The notes under the pieces were generated by a model. That model worked only from the letters and a program-made list of their open reading frames with translations. It was not told the DNA's origin and ran no database searches. A stretch of DNA of 48,139 bases from an uncultured Clostridia bacterium (GTDB taxonomy: Bacteria > Bacillota > Clostridia > Oscillospirales > Oscillospiraceae), in contig CAMZIY010000002.1 in NCBI GenBank assembly GCA_947307365.1, positions 1 to 48,139 on the forward strand. The letters run 5' to 3'. Both the position numbers and the translations under genes were made by a program. Below, in pieces: positions 14,395-22,218 of this stretch; position 1 is the stretch's first letter; every line of letters begins with the position of its first letter.

Positions 14395-14423
14395 AATATA
14401 CCACACCGGGAAGGCGAAGTCAA
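14395..14423 (-). promoter_or_regulatory. Sigma-A promoter overlapping the end of rsgA
   Basis: -35 TTGACT (14423-14418), a 17-bp spacer and -10 TATATT (14400-14395) with an extended TGG. The -35 includes the rsgA stop codon. Confidence 0.8.
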
Positions 14424-15313
14424 TCACGCAGGGACCAATCCGCCACTTTTCTCAGCTCCTCGTGGAGCCTTGCATAGCTCTCATGCCGGGACCGGGGGAT
14501 CTCCCCCGCCTCCACGGCGGCGGTCACGGCGCAGCCCGCGTCCCGAACGTGGGCGCAGTCGGGAAAACGGCATTCCGACAGGTAGGGGCGGAATTCCCGG
14601 AACAGCTCCGGCAGCCGGCGCTTCAGTTCCAGGGTGACGTCCTCCGTATCGAAGGCGGCAAAGCCCGGAGTATCCGCGGCCCAGATCCCGTCCCCCAGGG
14701 AAAAAAGCTCCACGTGGCGGGTGGTATGCCTTCCCCGCCCCAGCTTCCGGCTGATCTCGCCGGTCTCCAGCTCCAGGCCGGCGCTCAGGGCGTTCAGCAG
14801 GCTGGATTTCCCCACCCCCGAATTCCCGGTGAAGGCGCAGAGCTTCCCGGCCAGCATCCGACGGAGCTCCGGGATCCCTTCCCCGGTCTCCGCGCTGGTC
14901 TCCGCCACCGGAAAGCCGCAGCTCCGGTAAGTGCGGATCAGCTCCTCCGCCCTGCCCAGGTCGCTCTTGTGAAAGCACAGGATGGGTTCGCAGTTCTTCA
15001 GCTCCGCAATGGCGATCATCCGGTCCAGGAGGTAGGGATCGGTCACCGGAGGCACGGCGGAGGCCAGGATCACCAGGGCGTCCAGGTTGGCCGCCGCCGG
15101 TCGGACGAAGGCGTTCTTCCGGGGAAGCAGGTCGATCAGGCTGCCCTTCCCATTCCCCAGGGATTCGACTTTGGCCAGGTCTCCCACCAGGGGGGTCAGT
15201 CCCCGGAAACGGAGCTTGCCCCTGGCCCGGCATTCCAGCACCCCTTCCGGGGTATGAACGTACCAGAAGCCGCTGAGCGCTTTCAGGATCCTGCCCTCAA
15301 GCGTCTCCGCCAT
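14420..15313 (-). CDS. rsgA: Ribosome small-subunit-dependent GTPase RsgA
   Basis: A circularly permuted GTPase that matures the 30S subunit. It has 297 residues, the usual length. The order is an N-terminal OB fold, then the G4-like FHKSD, G1 GNSGVGKSS, the switch segment GRGRHTTRHVEL, G3 DTPG, and a C-terminal zinc knuckle CRFPDCAHVRDAGCAV. The G4 motif NKxD has His in place of Asn, which is unusual. ATG 15313 follows an AGGAGGGAGAGA site; a longer upstream reading would lie inside prkC. It overlaps prkC by 17 bp and ends the def-to-rsgA operon. Confidence 0.95.
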   Translation of the reverse strand: MAETLEGRILKALSGFWYVHTPEGVLECRARGKLRFRGLTPLVGDLAKVESLGNGKGSLIDLLPRKNAFVRPAAANLDALVILASAVPPVTDPYLLDRMIAIAELKNCEPILCFHKSDLGRAEELIRTYRSCGFPVAETSAETGEGIPELRRMLAGKLCAFTGNSGVGKSSLLNALSAGLELETGEISRKLGRGRHTTRHVELFSLGDGIWAADTPGFAAFDTEDVTLELKRRLPELFREFRPYLSECRFPDCAHVRDAGCAVTAAVEAGEIPRSRHESYARLHEELRKVADWSLRD

Positions 15314-17192
15314 TCTCTCCCTCCTGGCCGCCGTTCTCAGCGGGCTCGCCGTTATCCTCCGGCGGTTGTCCGCCCTCTTCGCCGCCTTCGCCGGCCTCGC
15401 CCTCACCGGGCTCTTCCTCGGGAGGCGGAGTCTCGGAAGGGCCGGAGGAGATGTTCAGGTTGATCTTGCTGTGTTCGGGGATGCTGGTGCCGGGGGCTGT
15501 GCTCTGGAAGATGACGGTACCCCGTTCCGCATCGTCCTCCACCTCGGAGATGCTGCCCACGGTGAGGTTCAGGGCCTCCAGCTGGGCTGCCGCCGCCTGG
15601 GCGGTCTTCCCGTACAGGTCGGGCATGGAAACGTATTTGATCTGCGGTCCGGAGCTGACGGTGAGGAAGACCGTATCCCCGGGGCGGAGCTCCTCCCCCG
15701 CCGTCGGGGAGGTGGAGATCACGTACCCCTCTGTCACCGTATCGGAGACCACCAGATCCTCCCGCACCTCCAGCTTCAGCTTCTGGAGGGTGAGGAAGGC
15801 GTTGCGGTATTCCTGATTCACCAGATCCGGCATGAATATGATCTCGGAACCGCTGCTGACCGTCACCTTCAGGGTGGGCTTTTCCTCTCCCTTGATCACC
15901 GTTCTGCCGCTGGCGGGGCTCTGAGTCAGGATGAAGCCCTCCTCCACCCCTTCGTCGGCCTCATAGGTGGGGATGATGTTGAAATTATCCGTGAACCCCG
16001 GGTTCTGGAGCACCGTCTCCAGGCGGCTGCCCACCAGGGTCGGAACGATCATGGTCTCCGGTTCCGTGAACATTTCCTTGAACCAGTTGCGCCACAGGAA
16101 GAGGAACAGAGCCAGGATGAACAGGATCACGCAGAGCACGCCGAAGAGGATGGTCACGCTCCTGGCCCGGAGGGTGTTCTTCCGGTAATCCTTCCGGCTC
16201 AGCTCCCGGGCGCCCCGGATCGGCTTGACCCCCTCGGTCTCCGAGGTCATGACCCGGCCTCCCCGTTTCTTCCGCTTCGCGGGCTGCGTTTCTTCCGCAG
16301 GCTCCTTCCGCTCGGGGGTCTCCGTAAAGGGCAGTTCCTCCTCGTCGAAATTCCCCTCCGGATCCTTCCGGAAGGCTTCCAGGTCCGCATAGAGCTCCTC
16401 GGCGGACTGATACCGCTTGTCCAGATCCGCGCACATGGCCTTCATGGTGATGCGCTCGAACCCCTCCGGGATCTCCGGATCGATCTCCCGGGGCATCAGG
16501 GGAATGGAGCTGATATGCTGGATGGCCACGGCCACGGCGCTGTCCCCCTCGAAGGGCAGGCGGCCGGTGATCATCTCATACATCACCACCCCCAGGGAAT
16601 AGATATCCGTGCGGGCGTCCGTGTGGCTGCCCTTGGCCTGCTCCGGGGAGATATAGTGGACGCTGCCCAGGGTCTCCTGGGTCAGGGTGTTCTGGTTGGA
16701 ATTCAGCCGGGCGATGCCGAAATCGGCCACCTTGACGCTGCCGTCCTTCAGGATCATGATATTGTGGGGCTTGATGTCCCGGTGGACGATCCCACGGCCG
16801 TGGGCGTGGATGAGCGCCTTGCAGATCTGGCTGGAGAAATGCAGGGCCTCCTTCCAGGAGAGCTTCCCCCGCTTCTGCATATACTGCTTCAGGGTGATCC
16901 CCTCGATCAGTTCCATGACGATATAGTTCACGTCCTGGGTGCGGCTCACGTCGTACACCGTGACGATATTGGGGTGGCTGAGCATGGCTACCGCCTGCGC
17001 CTCGGTATGGAAGCGCCGCCGGAAATCCTCGTCCACCGCGTAGTCGTCCTTCAGGATCTTGACCGCGACATACCGGTTCAGCCGATGGCACAGGGCCTTG
17101 TAGACCACCGCCATCCCGCCCACGCCGATCTTTTCCTTGATCTCGTAGCGGTTATCCAGCATCTCGCCGATGTATTTATCCATGTTGTCCAT
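15297..17192 (-). CDS. prkC: PASTA-domain Ser/Thr kinase PrkC (PknB family)
   Basis: This membrane Hanks-type kinase senses muropeptides and phosphorylates division, wall and translation proteins. It has 631 residues. The kinase domain occupies about 16-275, with KIGVGGMAVVYKA as the P-loop, Lys45, HRDIKPHN (Asp139) and DFG (157-159). A basic juxtamembrane linker leads to one transmembrane helix at about 347-367. Three PASTA repeats follow (about 380-450, 451-520, 521-590), then an acidic Gly/Glu/Pro-rich tail of about 40 residues. The start is taken as ATG 17192, with AAGGA ten bases upstream. The gene is 23 bp after its partner phosphatase prpC. Confidence 0.96.
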   Translation of the reverse strand: MDNMDKYIGEMLDNRYEIKEKIGVGGMAVVYKALCHRLNRYVAVKILKDDYAVDEDFRRRFHTEAQAVAMLSHPNIVTVYDVSRTQDVNYIVMELIEGITLKQYMQKRGKLSWKEALHFSSQICKALIHAHGRGIVHRDIKPHNIMILKDGSVKVADFGIARLNSNQNTLTQETLGSVHYISPEQAKGSHTDARTDIYSLGVVMYEMITGRLPFEGDSAVAVAIQHISSIPLMPREIDPEIPEGFERITMKAMCADLDKRYQSAEELYADLEAFRKDPEGNFDEEELPFTETPERKEPAEETQPAKRKKRGGRVMTSETEGVKPIRGARELSRKDYRKNTLRARSVTILFGVLCVILFILALFLFLWRNWFKEMFTEPETMIVPTLVGSRLETVLQNPGFTDNFNIIPTYEADEGVEEGFILTQSPASGRTVIKGEEKPTLKVTVSSGSEIIFMPDLVNQEYRNAFLTLQKLKLEVREDLVVSDTVTEGYVISTSPTAGEELRPGDTVFLTVSSGPQIKYVSMPDLYGKTAQAAAAQLEALNLTVGSISEVEDDAERGTVIFQSTAPGTSIPEHSKINLNISSGPSETPPPEEEPGEGEAGEGGEEGGQPPEDNGEPAENGGQEGENGGDA

Positions 17193-17215
17193 CTTCAAAC
17201 CATCCTTATATCCGT

Positions 17216-17971
17216 TCAGCCTTCCGCATCGGATCCATCTGCGGAAAGCAGGATCAGGGTCACGTTATCCGGCGCGCCCCGGTCCAGCGCGATCCCCATC
17301 ATCCGGTCGGCTGCGGTCTCCAGCTCGCCGCCGTAGGCGATCTCGAACAGCATCTCCTGTGCGTTCACGATGCCGCTGAGCCCGTCGGAACAGAGGAGCA
17401 GGATATCCCCGGGCTCCAGTTCCTCCCGGAACACGTCGCAGATCACGTCCTCATCCGTGCCCAGTGCCCGGGTGATATAGTTCCGCTGGGGATGCAGCCA
17501 GGCGTCCGCCCGGTCGATCTCCCCCCGGTCCACCAGGTCCTGCACCAGGGAGTGGTCCTTGGTGATCTGGCGGATGACCTTGTTCCGCACCAGATAGCAG
17601 CGGCTGTCCCCGATGTTCACGATCCGGGTCTCCCTGCCGTCGGTAACGGCGGCCACCAGGGTGGTCCCCATGCCCTCGTATTCCGGTATGGCGAAGGCCA
17701 GGTCATAGATCGCCCGGTTGGCTTCCCGCACAGCCAGGGGAGCGGAAAGCTCCGCCTGCTCCACCGTCTCCAGACCGGGGCAGAGGTATTCCGCAAACCG
17801 TTCCACGCCCATGCGGCTCGCCACGTTTCCCGCCTTGGCGCCGCCCATGCCGTCGCATACCACGGCGGTGAGGATTTCCTTCCCCTCGGGGGTCTCCGTG
17901 GAACGTACGAGCCAGGAATCCTGGTTCTCCGGACGGACACGGCCGGTGTCCGTCAGCGCCCAATAGCGCAA
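17216..17971 (-). CDS. prpC: PP2C-type protein phosphatase PrpC/Stp
   Basis: This metal-dependent Ser/Thr phosphatase reverses PrkC phosphorylation. It has 251 residues, typical for the family. PP2C motifs in order: DTGRVRPENQD, VVCDGMGGAKAG (metal-binding Asp40), GMGTTLVAA, NIGDSRCYLV, ITKDHSLVQ, LLLCSDGLSG and GAPDNVTLIL. The start is TTG 17971, nine bases after AAGGAGG and one base after the rlmN stop. The prpC-prkC pairing is conserved throughout Firmicutes. Confidence 0.96.
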   Translation of the reverse strand: MRYWALTDTGRVRPENQDSWLVRSTETPEGKEILTAVVCDGMGGAKAGNVASRMGVERFAEYLCPGLETVEQAELSAPLAVREANRAIYDLAFAIPEYEGMGTTLVAAVTDGRETRIVNIGDSRCYLVRNKVIRQITKDHSLVQDLVDRGEIDRADAWLHPQRNYITRALGTDEDVICDVFREELEPGDILLLCSDGLSGIVNAQEMLFEIAYGGELETAADRMMGIALDRGAPDNVTLILLSADGSDAEG

Positions 17972-17972
17972 T

Positions 17973-18995
17973 TCAGGTCGCCTCCTTCCTTCTCAGCTGT
18001 CCGCAGGCGGCGTCGATGTCCGCGCCGAGACGACGGCGGACGGTGGCGTTGCAGCCCAGCTGCTGCAGTCTGCGGGCCAGCTCCCGGGCGTTTCCCGGCT
18101 CCAGTTCGCTTCCGGGTACCCGGTTCAGGGGGATGAGATTCACATGCCCGTGCACCCGGCGCATGTGTTCCGCCAGGAGCGTCATCTGCTCCGGCGAGTC
18201 GTTCACGCCCCGAATGGGGGCATATTCGAAGCTGATGCGTCTTCCGGTCCGTTCATAGTATGCCCGACAGGCCTCCATCAGGGCGGCCAGGTCATACCGG
18301 CGGGCGACGGGCATCAGTTTTTTTCTGGTTTCATCGTCCGGCGCATGGAGGGAAACGGAAAGGGTGAGCTGCAGGTCCTCCTCCGCCAGTCTCCCGATCT
18401 GCGGGACGAGTCCGCATGTGGAGAGGGAAATATGGCGCATGCCGATATTCAGGCCGTCCTCCGCGTTCACCAGCCGGAGGAACCGCATCACGTTGTCATA
18501 GTTCTCCAGCGGTTCTCCGATGCCCATGAGGACGACGCCTGTGATCTTCGCGCCGCTGTCCAGCCCGGAATACAGGACCTCCTCCAGCATTTCCCCTGCG
18601 GTGAGGTCCCGGACGAGGCCAAGGCCGGAGGATGCGCAGAAAACGCAGCCCTGGCGGCAGCCCACCTGGGAGGAGATGCAGACGGTATTGCCGTAATGAT
18701 AGCGCATGACGACGCTTTCCACCGCGTTGCCGTCCCACAGCCGCCACAGGGTCTTCACCGTGCCGTCCGCCGATTCCTGCCTGCGCAGGGCCGTCAGCGC
18801 GCTCAGCCGGTACTTTTCCTCCAGGAGATCCCGCAGGCTTTTGGGCAGATCCGACATTTCGCCGAAGCTCCCCGCGCCCCGGTGGAGCCAGCGGAACACC
18901 TGTCCCGCCCGGTAGGCCGGGAGTCCCATGGACCGGAAGTCCGCCTCCAGTTCTTCCCGGAGAAGGGATCTTATTTCTCTCTGATCATCCTGCAT
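17973..18995 (-). CDS. rlmN: Dual-specificity 23S rRNA/tRNA adenine-C2 methyltransferase RlmN
   Basis: A radical SAM enzyme that methylates A2503 of 23S rRNA and A37 of some tRNAs, with 340 residues. The iron-sulfur cluster motif is CRQGCVFC (Cys113, 117, 120). GMGEPL appears as LMGIGEPLENYDNV, followed by HISLSTCGLVP. The C-terminal catalytic cysteine lies in DIDAACGQL (Cys331). Its start overlaps the end of rsmB by 25 bp, so the two are coupled. Confidence 0.97.
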   Translation of the reverse strand: MQDDQREIRSLLREELEADFRSMGLPAYRAGQVFRWLHRGAGSFGEMSDLPKSLRDLLEEKYRLSALTALRRQESADGTVKTLWRLWDGNAVESVVMRYHYGNTVCISSQVGCRQGCVFCASSGLGLVRDLTAGEMLEEVLYSGLDSGAKITGVVLMGIGEPLENYDNVMRFLRLVNAEDGLNIGMRHISLSTCGLVPQIGRLAEEDLQLTLSVSLHAPDDETRKKLMPVARRYDLAALMEACRAYYERTGRRISFEYAPIRGVNDSPEQMTLLAEHMRRVHGHVNLIPLNRVPGSELEPGNARELARRLQQLGCNATVRRRLGADIDAACGQLRRKEAT

Positions 18996-20278
18996 AGATA
19001 GAAGCCGTCCGTTCCGTATTCAAAGGGCCACAGGGTACGCCGGCCCTCGGGTATATCCCCCAGAGGGGCGGGGAGATGGATGGGCTCGGCGCGGAAATCC
19101 CCGCGCTCCGCCAGGAATGCGGCGGTGACCGCCTCGTTCTCCGCCTCCAGCAGGGTACAGGTGGAGTACACCAGCTGTCCCCCGGGCCTGACGCAGTCCC
19201 CCAGGCTGCGGAGGATCGCCAGTTGGATCCCGGGCAGATCCGCCAGCTCCTCCCGGGGCTTCCAGCGGATCTCGGGCTTTTTCCGGATGACCCCCATGCC
19301 GGAACAGGGCACGTCCGCCAACACCAGATCGAAGGCGTTTTTCCATTCCTCCGCGGGCTTCCGGGCGTCGGCTGCCTGCGTCCGTACGCAGCGGATTCTC
19401 AGTCGGTCCGCCGCCGCACGCAGCCGCTCCAGTTTATTGGGATGAAGGTCGCAGGCCAGGATCTCTCCCCTGTCCTCCATCTCCTGTGCCAGGAGGAAGG
19501 TCTTTCCCCCGGGGGCGGCGCAGGCGTCCAGCACCCTCATCCCGGGCTTCACTTCCGCGCAGAGCACGGGCAGGGCCGCCGCGGGATCCTGCACGGTGAC
19601 CATTCCCCGGCGAAAGACCGACAGCTCCGCCGCCCGGCCCTCCTTCAGGGCAAAGAAATCCGGCAGGGGCGGCAAAGGGGAAAACACGGCGTTTTCTTCC
19701 GTCAGGGCGGCGGAGACCTCCTCCGCCGTCCCCCGAAGGCGGTTCACCCGCAGCGCCGTGGGGGGGATCTCATTGTCCGCCGCCAGCAGACGGCGGCAGT
19801 CCGCCTCCCCCAGACGGTCCAGCCAGAGCTGGGTGAGCCACAGGGGATGGCTGTACCGGACAGTCAGGCTCTCTGCGTCTCCTCCCCGGGGAAGAGGGGG
19901 CAAAGGGGCGGAGGTCAGCCGCCGAAGGATGGCGTTCACCACCCTCGCCGCAGCGGGATTCGCCATGGATTTGGCCATTTCCACCGCCGTATCCACCGCC
20001 GCGGAGGGGGGGATCCGGTCCAGGAAAGCCAGCTGGTATACGGCGCAGCGGAGGATCGCCCGCACCGGGCTCTGGAGGCTTCCCCGCACATAGGGGGCCA
20101 GGTAAAAGTCCAGGGCGGTGAGATTCTGGATCACGCCGCAGCAGAGCCGCTGGGCCAGGGCCCGCTCCCGCTCCGGCAGCTTTTCCCGGCGGAAAAGCCC
20201 GTCCAGATAAGCGTCGGACCAGGCGCCGCGCTTCTCCCAGGCCAGCAGGGCCCGTACCGCCGCCTCCCGTCCGTTCAT
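18971..20278 (-). CDS. rsmB: 16S rRNA cytosine-967 C5-methyltransferase RsmB
   Basis: A 435-residue protein. The N-terminal NusB-like RNA-binding domain (about 1-135) is followed by a PUA-linker region and a Rossmann methyltransferase. The SAM site is DACAAPGGKT (251-260), and the two catalytic cysteines are Cys325 in DVPCSGMG and Cys374 in YSTCTLLEAEN. It overlaps fmt upstream by 4 bp (ATGA) and rlmN downstream by 25 bp. Confidence 0.97.
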   Translation of the reverse strand: MNGREAAVRALLAWEKRGAWSDAYLDGLFRREKLPERERALAQRLCCGVIQNLTALDFYLAPYVRGSLQSPVRAILRCAVYQLAFLDRIPPSAAVDTAVEMAKSMANPAAARVVNAILRRLTSAPLPPLPRGGDAESLTVRYSHPLWLTQLWLDRLGEADCRRLLAADNEIPPTALRVNRLRGTAEEVSAALTEENAVFSPLPPLPDFFALKEGRAAELSVFRRGMVTVQDPAAALPVLCAEVKPGMRVLDACAAPGGKTFLLAQEMEDRGEILACDLHPNKLERLRAAADRLRIRCVRTQAADARKPAEEWKNAFDLVLADVPCSGMGVIRKKPEIRWKPREELADLPGIQLAILRSLGDCVRPGGQLVYSTCTLLEAENEAVTAAFLAERGDFRAEPIHLPAPLGDIPEGRRTLWPFEYGTDGFYLCRMIREK

Positions 20279-21186
20279 CCCAGCTTATGGCCCCGGAGAT
20301 AGTCCGCCGCGGCCATGCGTTTGCCGCCGGGAGCCTGGAGCTCCCGGATCCGCAGGATGCCGCTGCCGCAGGCGATATCCAGGCCTTCCTTTCCCTGGGC
20401 GACGATGCTGCCCGGGGTCAGATCGCTGCTTCCCTCCAGGACCCGGGGGGAAAAGAGCTTGAAGGTCACGTCCCCGAACACCGCGGTGGCGCCGGGCTTC
20501 GGGTCCAGGCCGCAGATATGGGCGGCGGCCTCCCGGGGGCTGCGGGACCAGTCCACGGGGCACATCTCCTTGGTGATGGGCGGAGCGTAGGTGGCCAGGC
20601 TCTCGTCCTGGGGCACGCTGCTTCGGTCCCCCGCCTCCAGCCGCTTCAGGGTGCTCTGAAGCAGGTCGGCGCCCAGGGCCATGAGGCGGGCATACAGGCT
20701 GCCGAAGCTCTCCTCCGGCTCCAGGGGCAGACAGGCGGACTGGATCACGCTGCCGGAATCCATCCCCTCCTCCAGGAACATGGTGGAGACGCCGCCTTCC
20801 TTCTCCCCGTTCAGCACCGTCCACTGGATGGGCGCCGCGCCCCGGTATTTGGGCAGCAGGGAGCCGTGCACGTTCACGCAGCCCAGGGGCGGGATATCCA
20901 GCACCGCCCTGGGCAGGAGCTTTCCATAGGCCACCACCACGAACAGATCCGCTCCGTAAGCCCGGAGCTGCGCCTGCACCGAAGGATCCCGGAGACTCTC
21001 CGGCTGGAGCAGGGGCAGGCCGGCCTTTTCCGCCTCCAGCTTCACCGGGCAGGCGGAGAACTTCATGCCCCGGCGGCTGGGCCTGTCCGGCTTCGTGCAG
21101 ACGGCGCATACCTCCCAGCCCTCCTCCAGCACCCGCCGGAGGCACGCCTGGGCAAAATCGCTGGTGCCCATGAACAGGAGCTTCAT
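20275..21186 (-). CDS. fmt: Methionyl-tRNA formyltransferase
   Basis: Transfers a formyl group from 10-formyl-THF to initiator Met-tRNA. It has 303 residues. The N-terminal Rossmann domain begins KLLFMGTSDFA, and the active site is VNVHGSLLPKYRGAAPI (Asn105, His107), with the partner Asp in EEGMDSGSV. A C-terminal OB-like domain completes it. It is coupled to def by an ATGA overlap; the def-fmt pair acts on the same N-formyl group. Confidence 0.97.
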   Translation of the reverse strand: MKLLFMGTSDFAQACLRRVLEEGWEVCAVCTKPDRPSRRGMKFSACPVKLEAEKAGLPLLQPESLRDPSVQAQLRAYGADLFVVVAYGKLLPRAVLDIPPLGCVNVHGSLLPKYRGAAPIQWTVLNGEKEGGVSTMFLEEGMDSGSVIQSACLPLEPEESFGSLYARLMALGADLLQSTLKRLEAGDRSSVPQDESLATYAPPITKEMCPVDWSRSPREAAAHICGLDPKPGATAVFGDVTFKLFSPRVLEGSSDLTPGSIVAQGKEGLDIACGSGILRIRELQAPGGKRMAAADYLRGHKLG

Positions 21187-21683
21187 TCCGCTTCGCCCTC
21201 GGTCATTTCCCGGATCTCCTCCTCGGAGAGGAAACGGTCCGCCAGCTCGTCGAACAGCACCCCGTTCAGGTGATCGATCTCATGGCAGCAGGCCCTGGCC
21301 AGAAGCTCCTCCGCCTCCAGGGTGAAGGGCTCGCCGTAACGGTCCTGGGCCTTGACGGTCACCTTTTCCGGGCGGGTGACCACGCCCCAGATGTTGGGCA
21401 GGCTGAGGCAGCCCTCCGGGCCGATCTGCTCGCCCTCCTCCGCCACGATCTCGGGATTGACGAGCTCGATGTATTTCGGCTCCTCCCCGCTGATATCCGC
21501 CACGATCACCGCTCTCCGCAGCACGCCCACCTGGGGGGCTGCCAGACCGACGCCGTCCGCATCCTTCAGGGTCTCCAGCATATCGTTCAGCAGGATGTGC
21601 AGCCGGGCGTTGAATTCCGTCACCGTGCGGCTCTTCTTCTTCAGGCTGATATCGCCCTTGCGGATGATCTTTCTCAGTCCCAT
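21183..21683 (-). CDS. def: Peptide deformylase
   Basis: Removes the formyl group from new proteins. It has 166 residues. All three motifs are intact: GVGLAAPQ (44-51), EGCLSLP with metal ligand Cys92, and HEIDH with His134, Glu135 and His138. The start follows GTGAGGAT closely. It is the first gene after the repeat-rich 535-bp gap, so it probably needs its own promoter; a weak TTGATG-N17-TATGAC lies upstream. Confidence 0.97.
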   Translation of the reverse strand: MGLRKIIRKGDISLKKKSRTVTEFNARLHILLNDMLETLKDADGVGLAAPQVGVLRRAVIVADISGEEPKYIELVNPEIVAEEGEQIGPEGCLSLPNIWGVVTRPEKVTVKAQDRYGEPFTLEAEELLARACCHEIDHLNGVLFDELADRFLSEEEIREMTEGEAE

Positions 21684-22218
21684 ATCCTCACGCTCCGCCC
21701 GAGGGCGGTCCTTTCGTCATATCGGCTTCTGTCCGAAGCATCAAGTGTTTTCCCTGTCGCTGTCATTCCTGTGGATGTCATCAGTGAATCGTTAGTCTGG
21801 CCGGAATCTGCCCCTCATCCATCACGGCGCTTCCGTGAGCCGCGCCGTGCCACCTTCCCCCCGGGGGAAGGCAGGGGGCCGCAGCAGCAGGAAACGGTGA
21901 ACTGTACAGATTAGCACCCTGAAAAGCCATTCAGCTTTGCCTGCAGCACTGTCAGAGACGGCAGACTCACGTCCCGCACCCGCCTGTTCTACGCCGCGCC
22001 GATGCCCCCTTCGCTTCAGCGCCCGCCGCACCGGGGTGCAGGGGCGGAGCCCCGCCGCGCTCTTTCCCCGGTTTCTCTCGCGTCAGAGAAACCGGGCCGC
22101 CGGAGGCAAGCTGATGAACGCTGCGGAGGAAACAATCCGGGCTATGCCGGATCGGTCCCTTTTCCCCATGCCCCGCAGGGCAATTCATGGTGTCGCCTCA
22201 GCGCTTCCGCTGTTTTCC
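21684..22218. other. Gene-free gap with interspersed repeats
   Basis: No gene is visible. The gap contains the GC-rich hairpin block at about 21808-21880 (including CCTTCCCCCCGGGGGAAGG), a modular hairpin element at 22027-22112, and a single mini-hairpin at about 22170-22190 (GCCCCGCAGGGC followed by AATTCAT). It separates priA from def, which are adjacent in many Firmicutes. Confidence 0.7.
22027..22112 (-). repeat. Modular hairpin element, copy 1
   Basis: Read on the minus strand it begins GCTTGCCTCCGGCGGCC, then a TTTCTCT...AGAGAAA hairpin, a GC-rich hairpin (GGGGCTCCGCCCC) and a final GCACCCCGGTGC hairpin. The first two modules match the elements near 31.2 and 31.7 kb. Confidence 0.65.
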
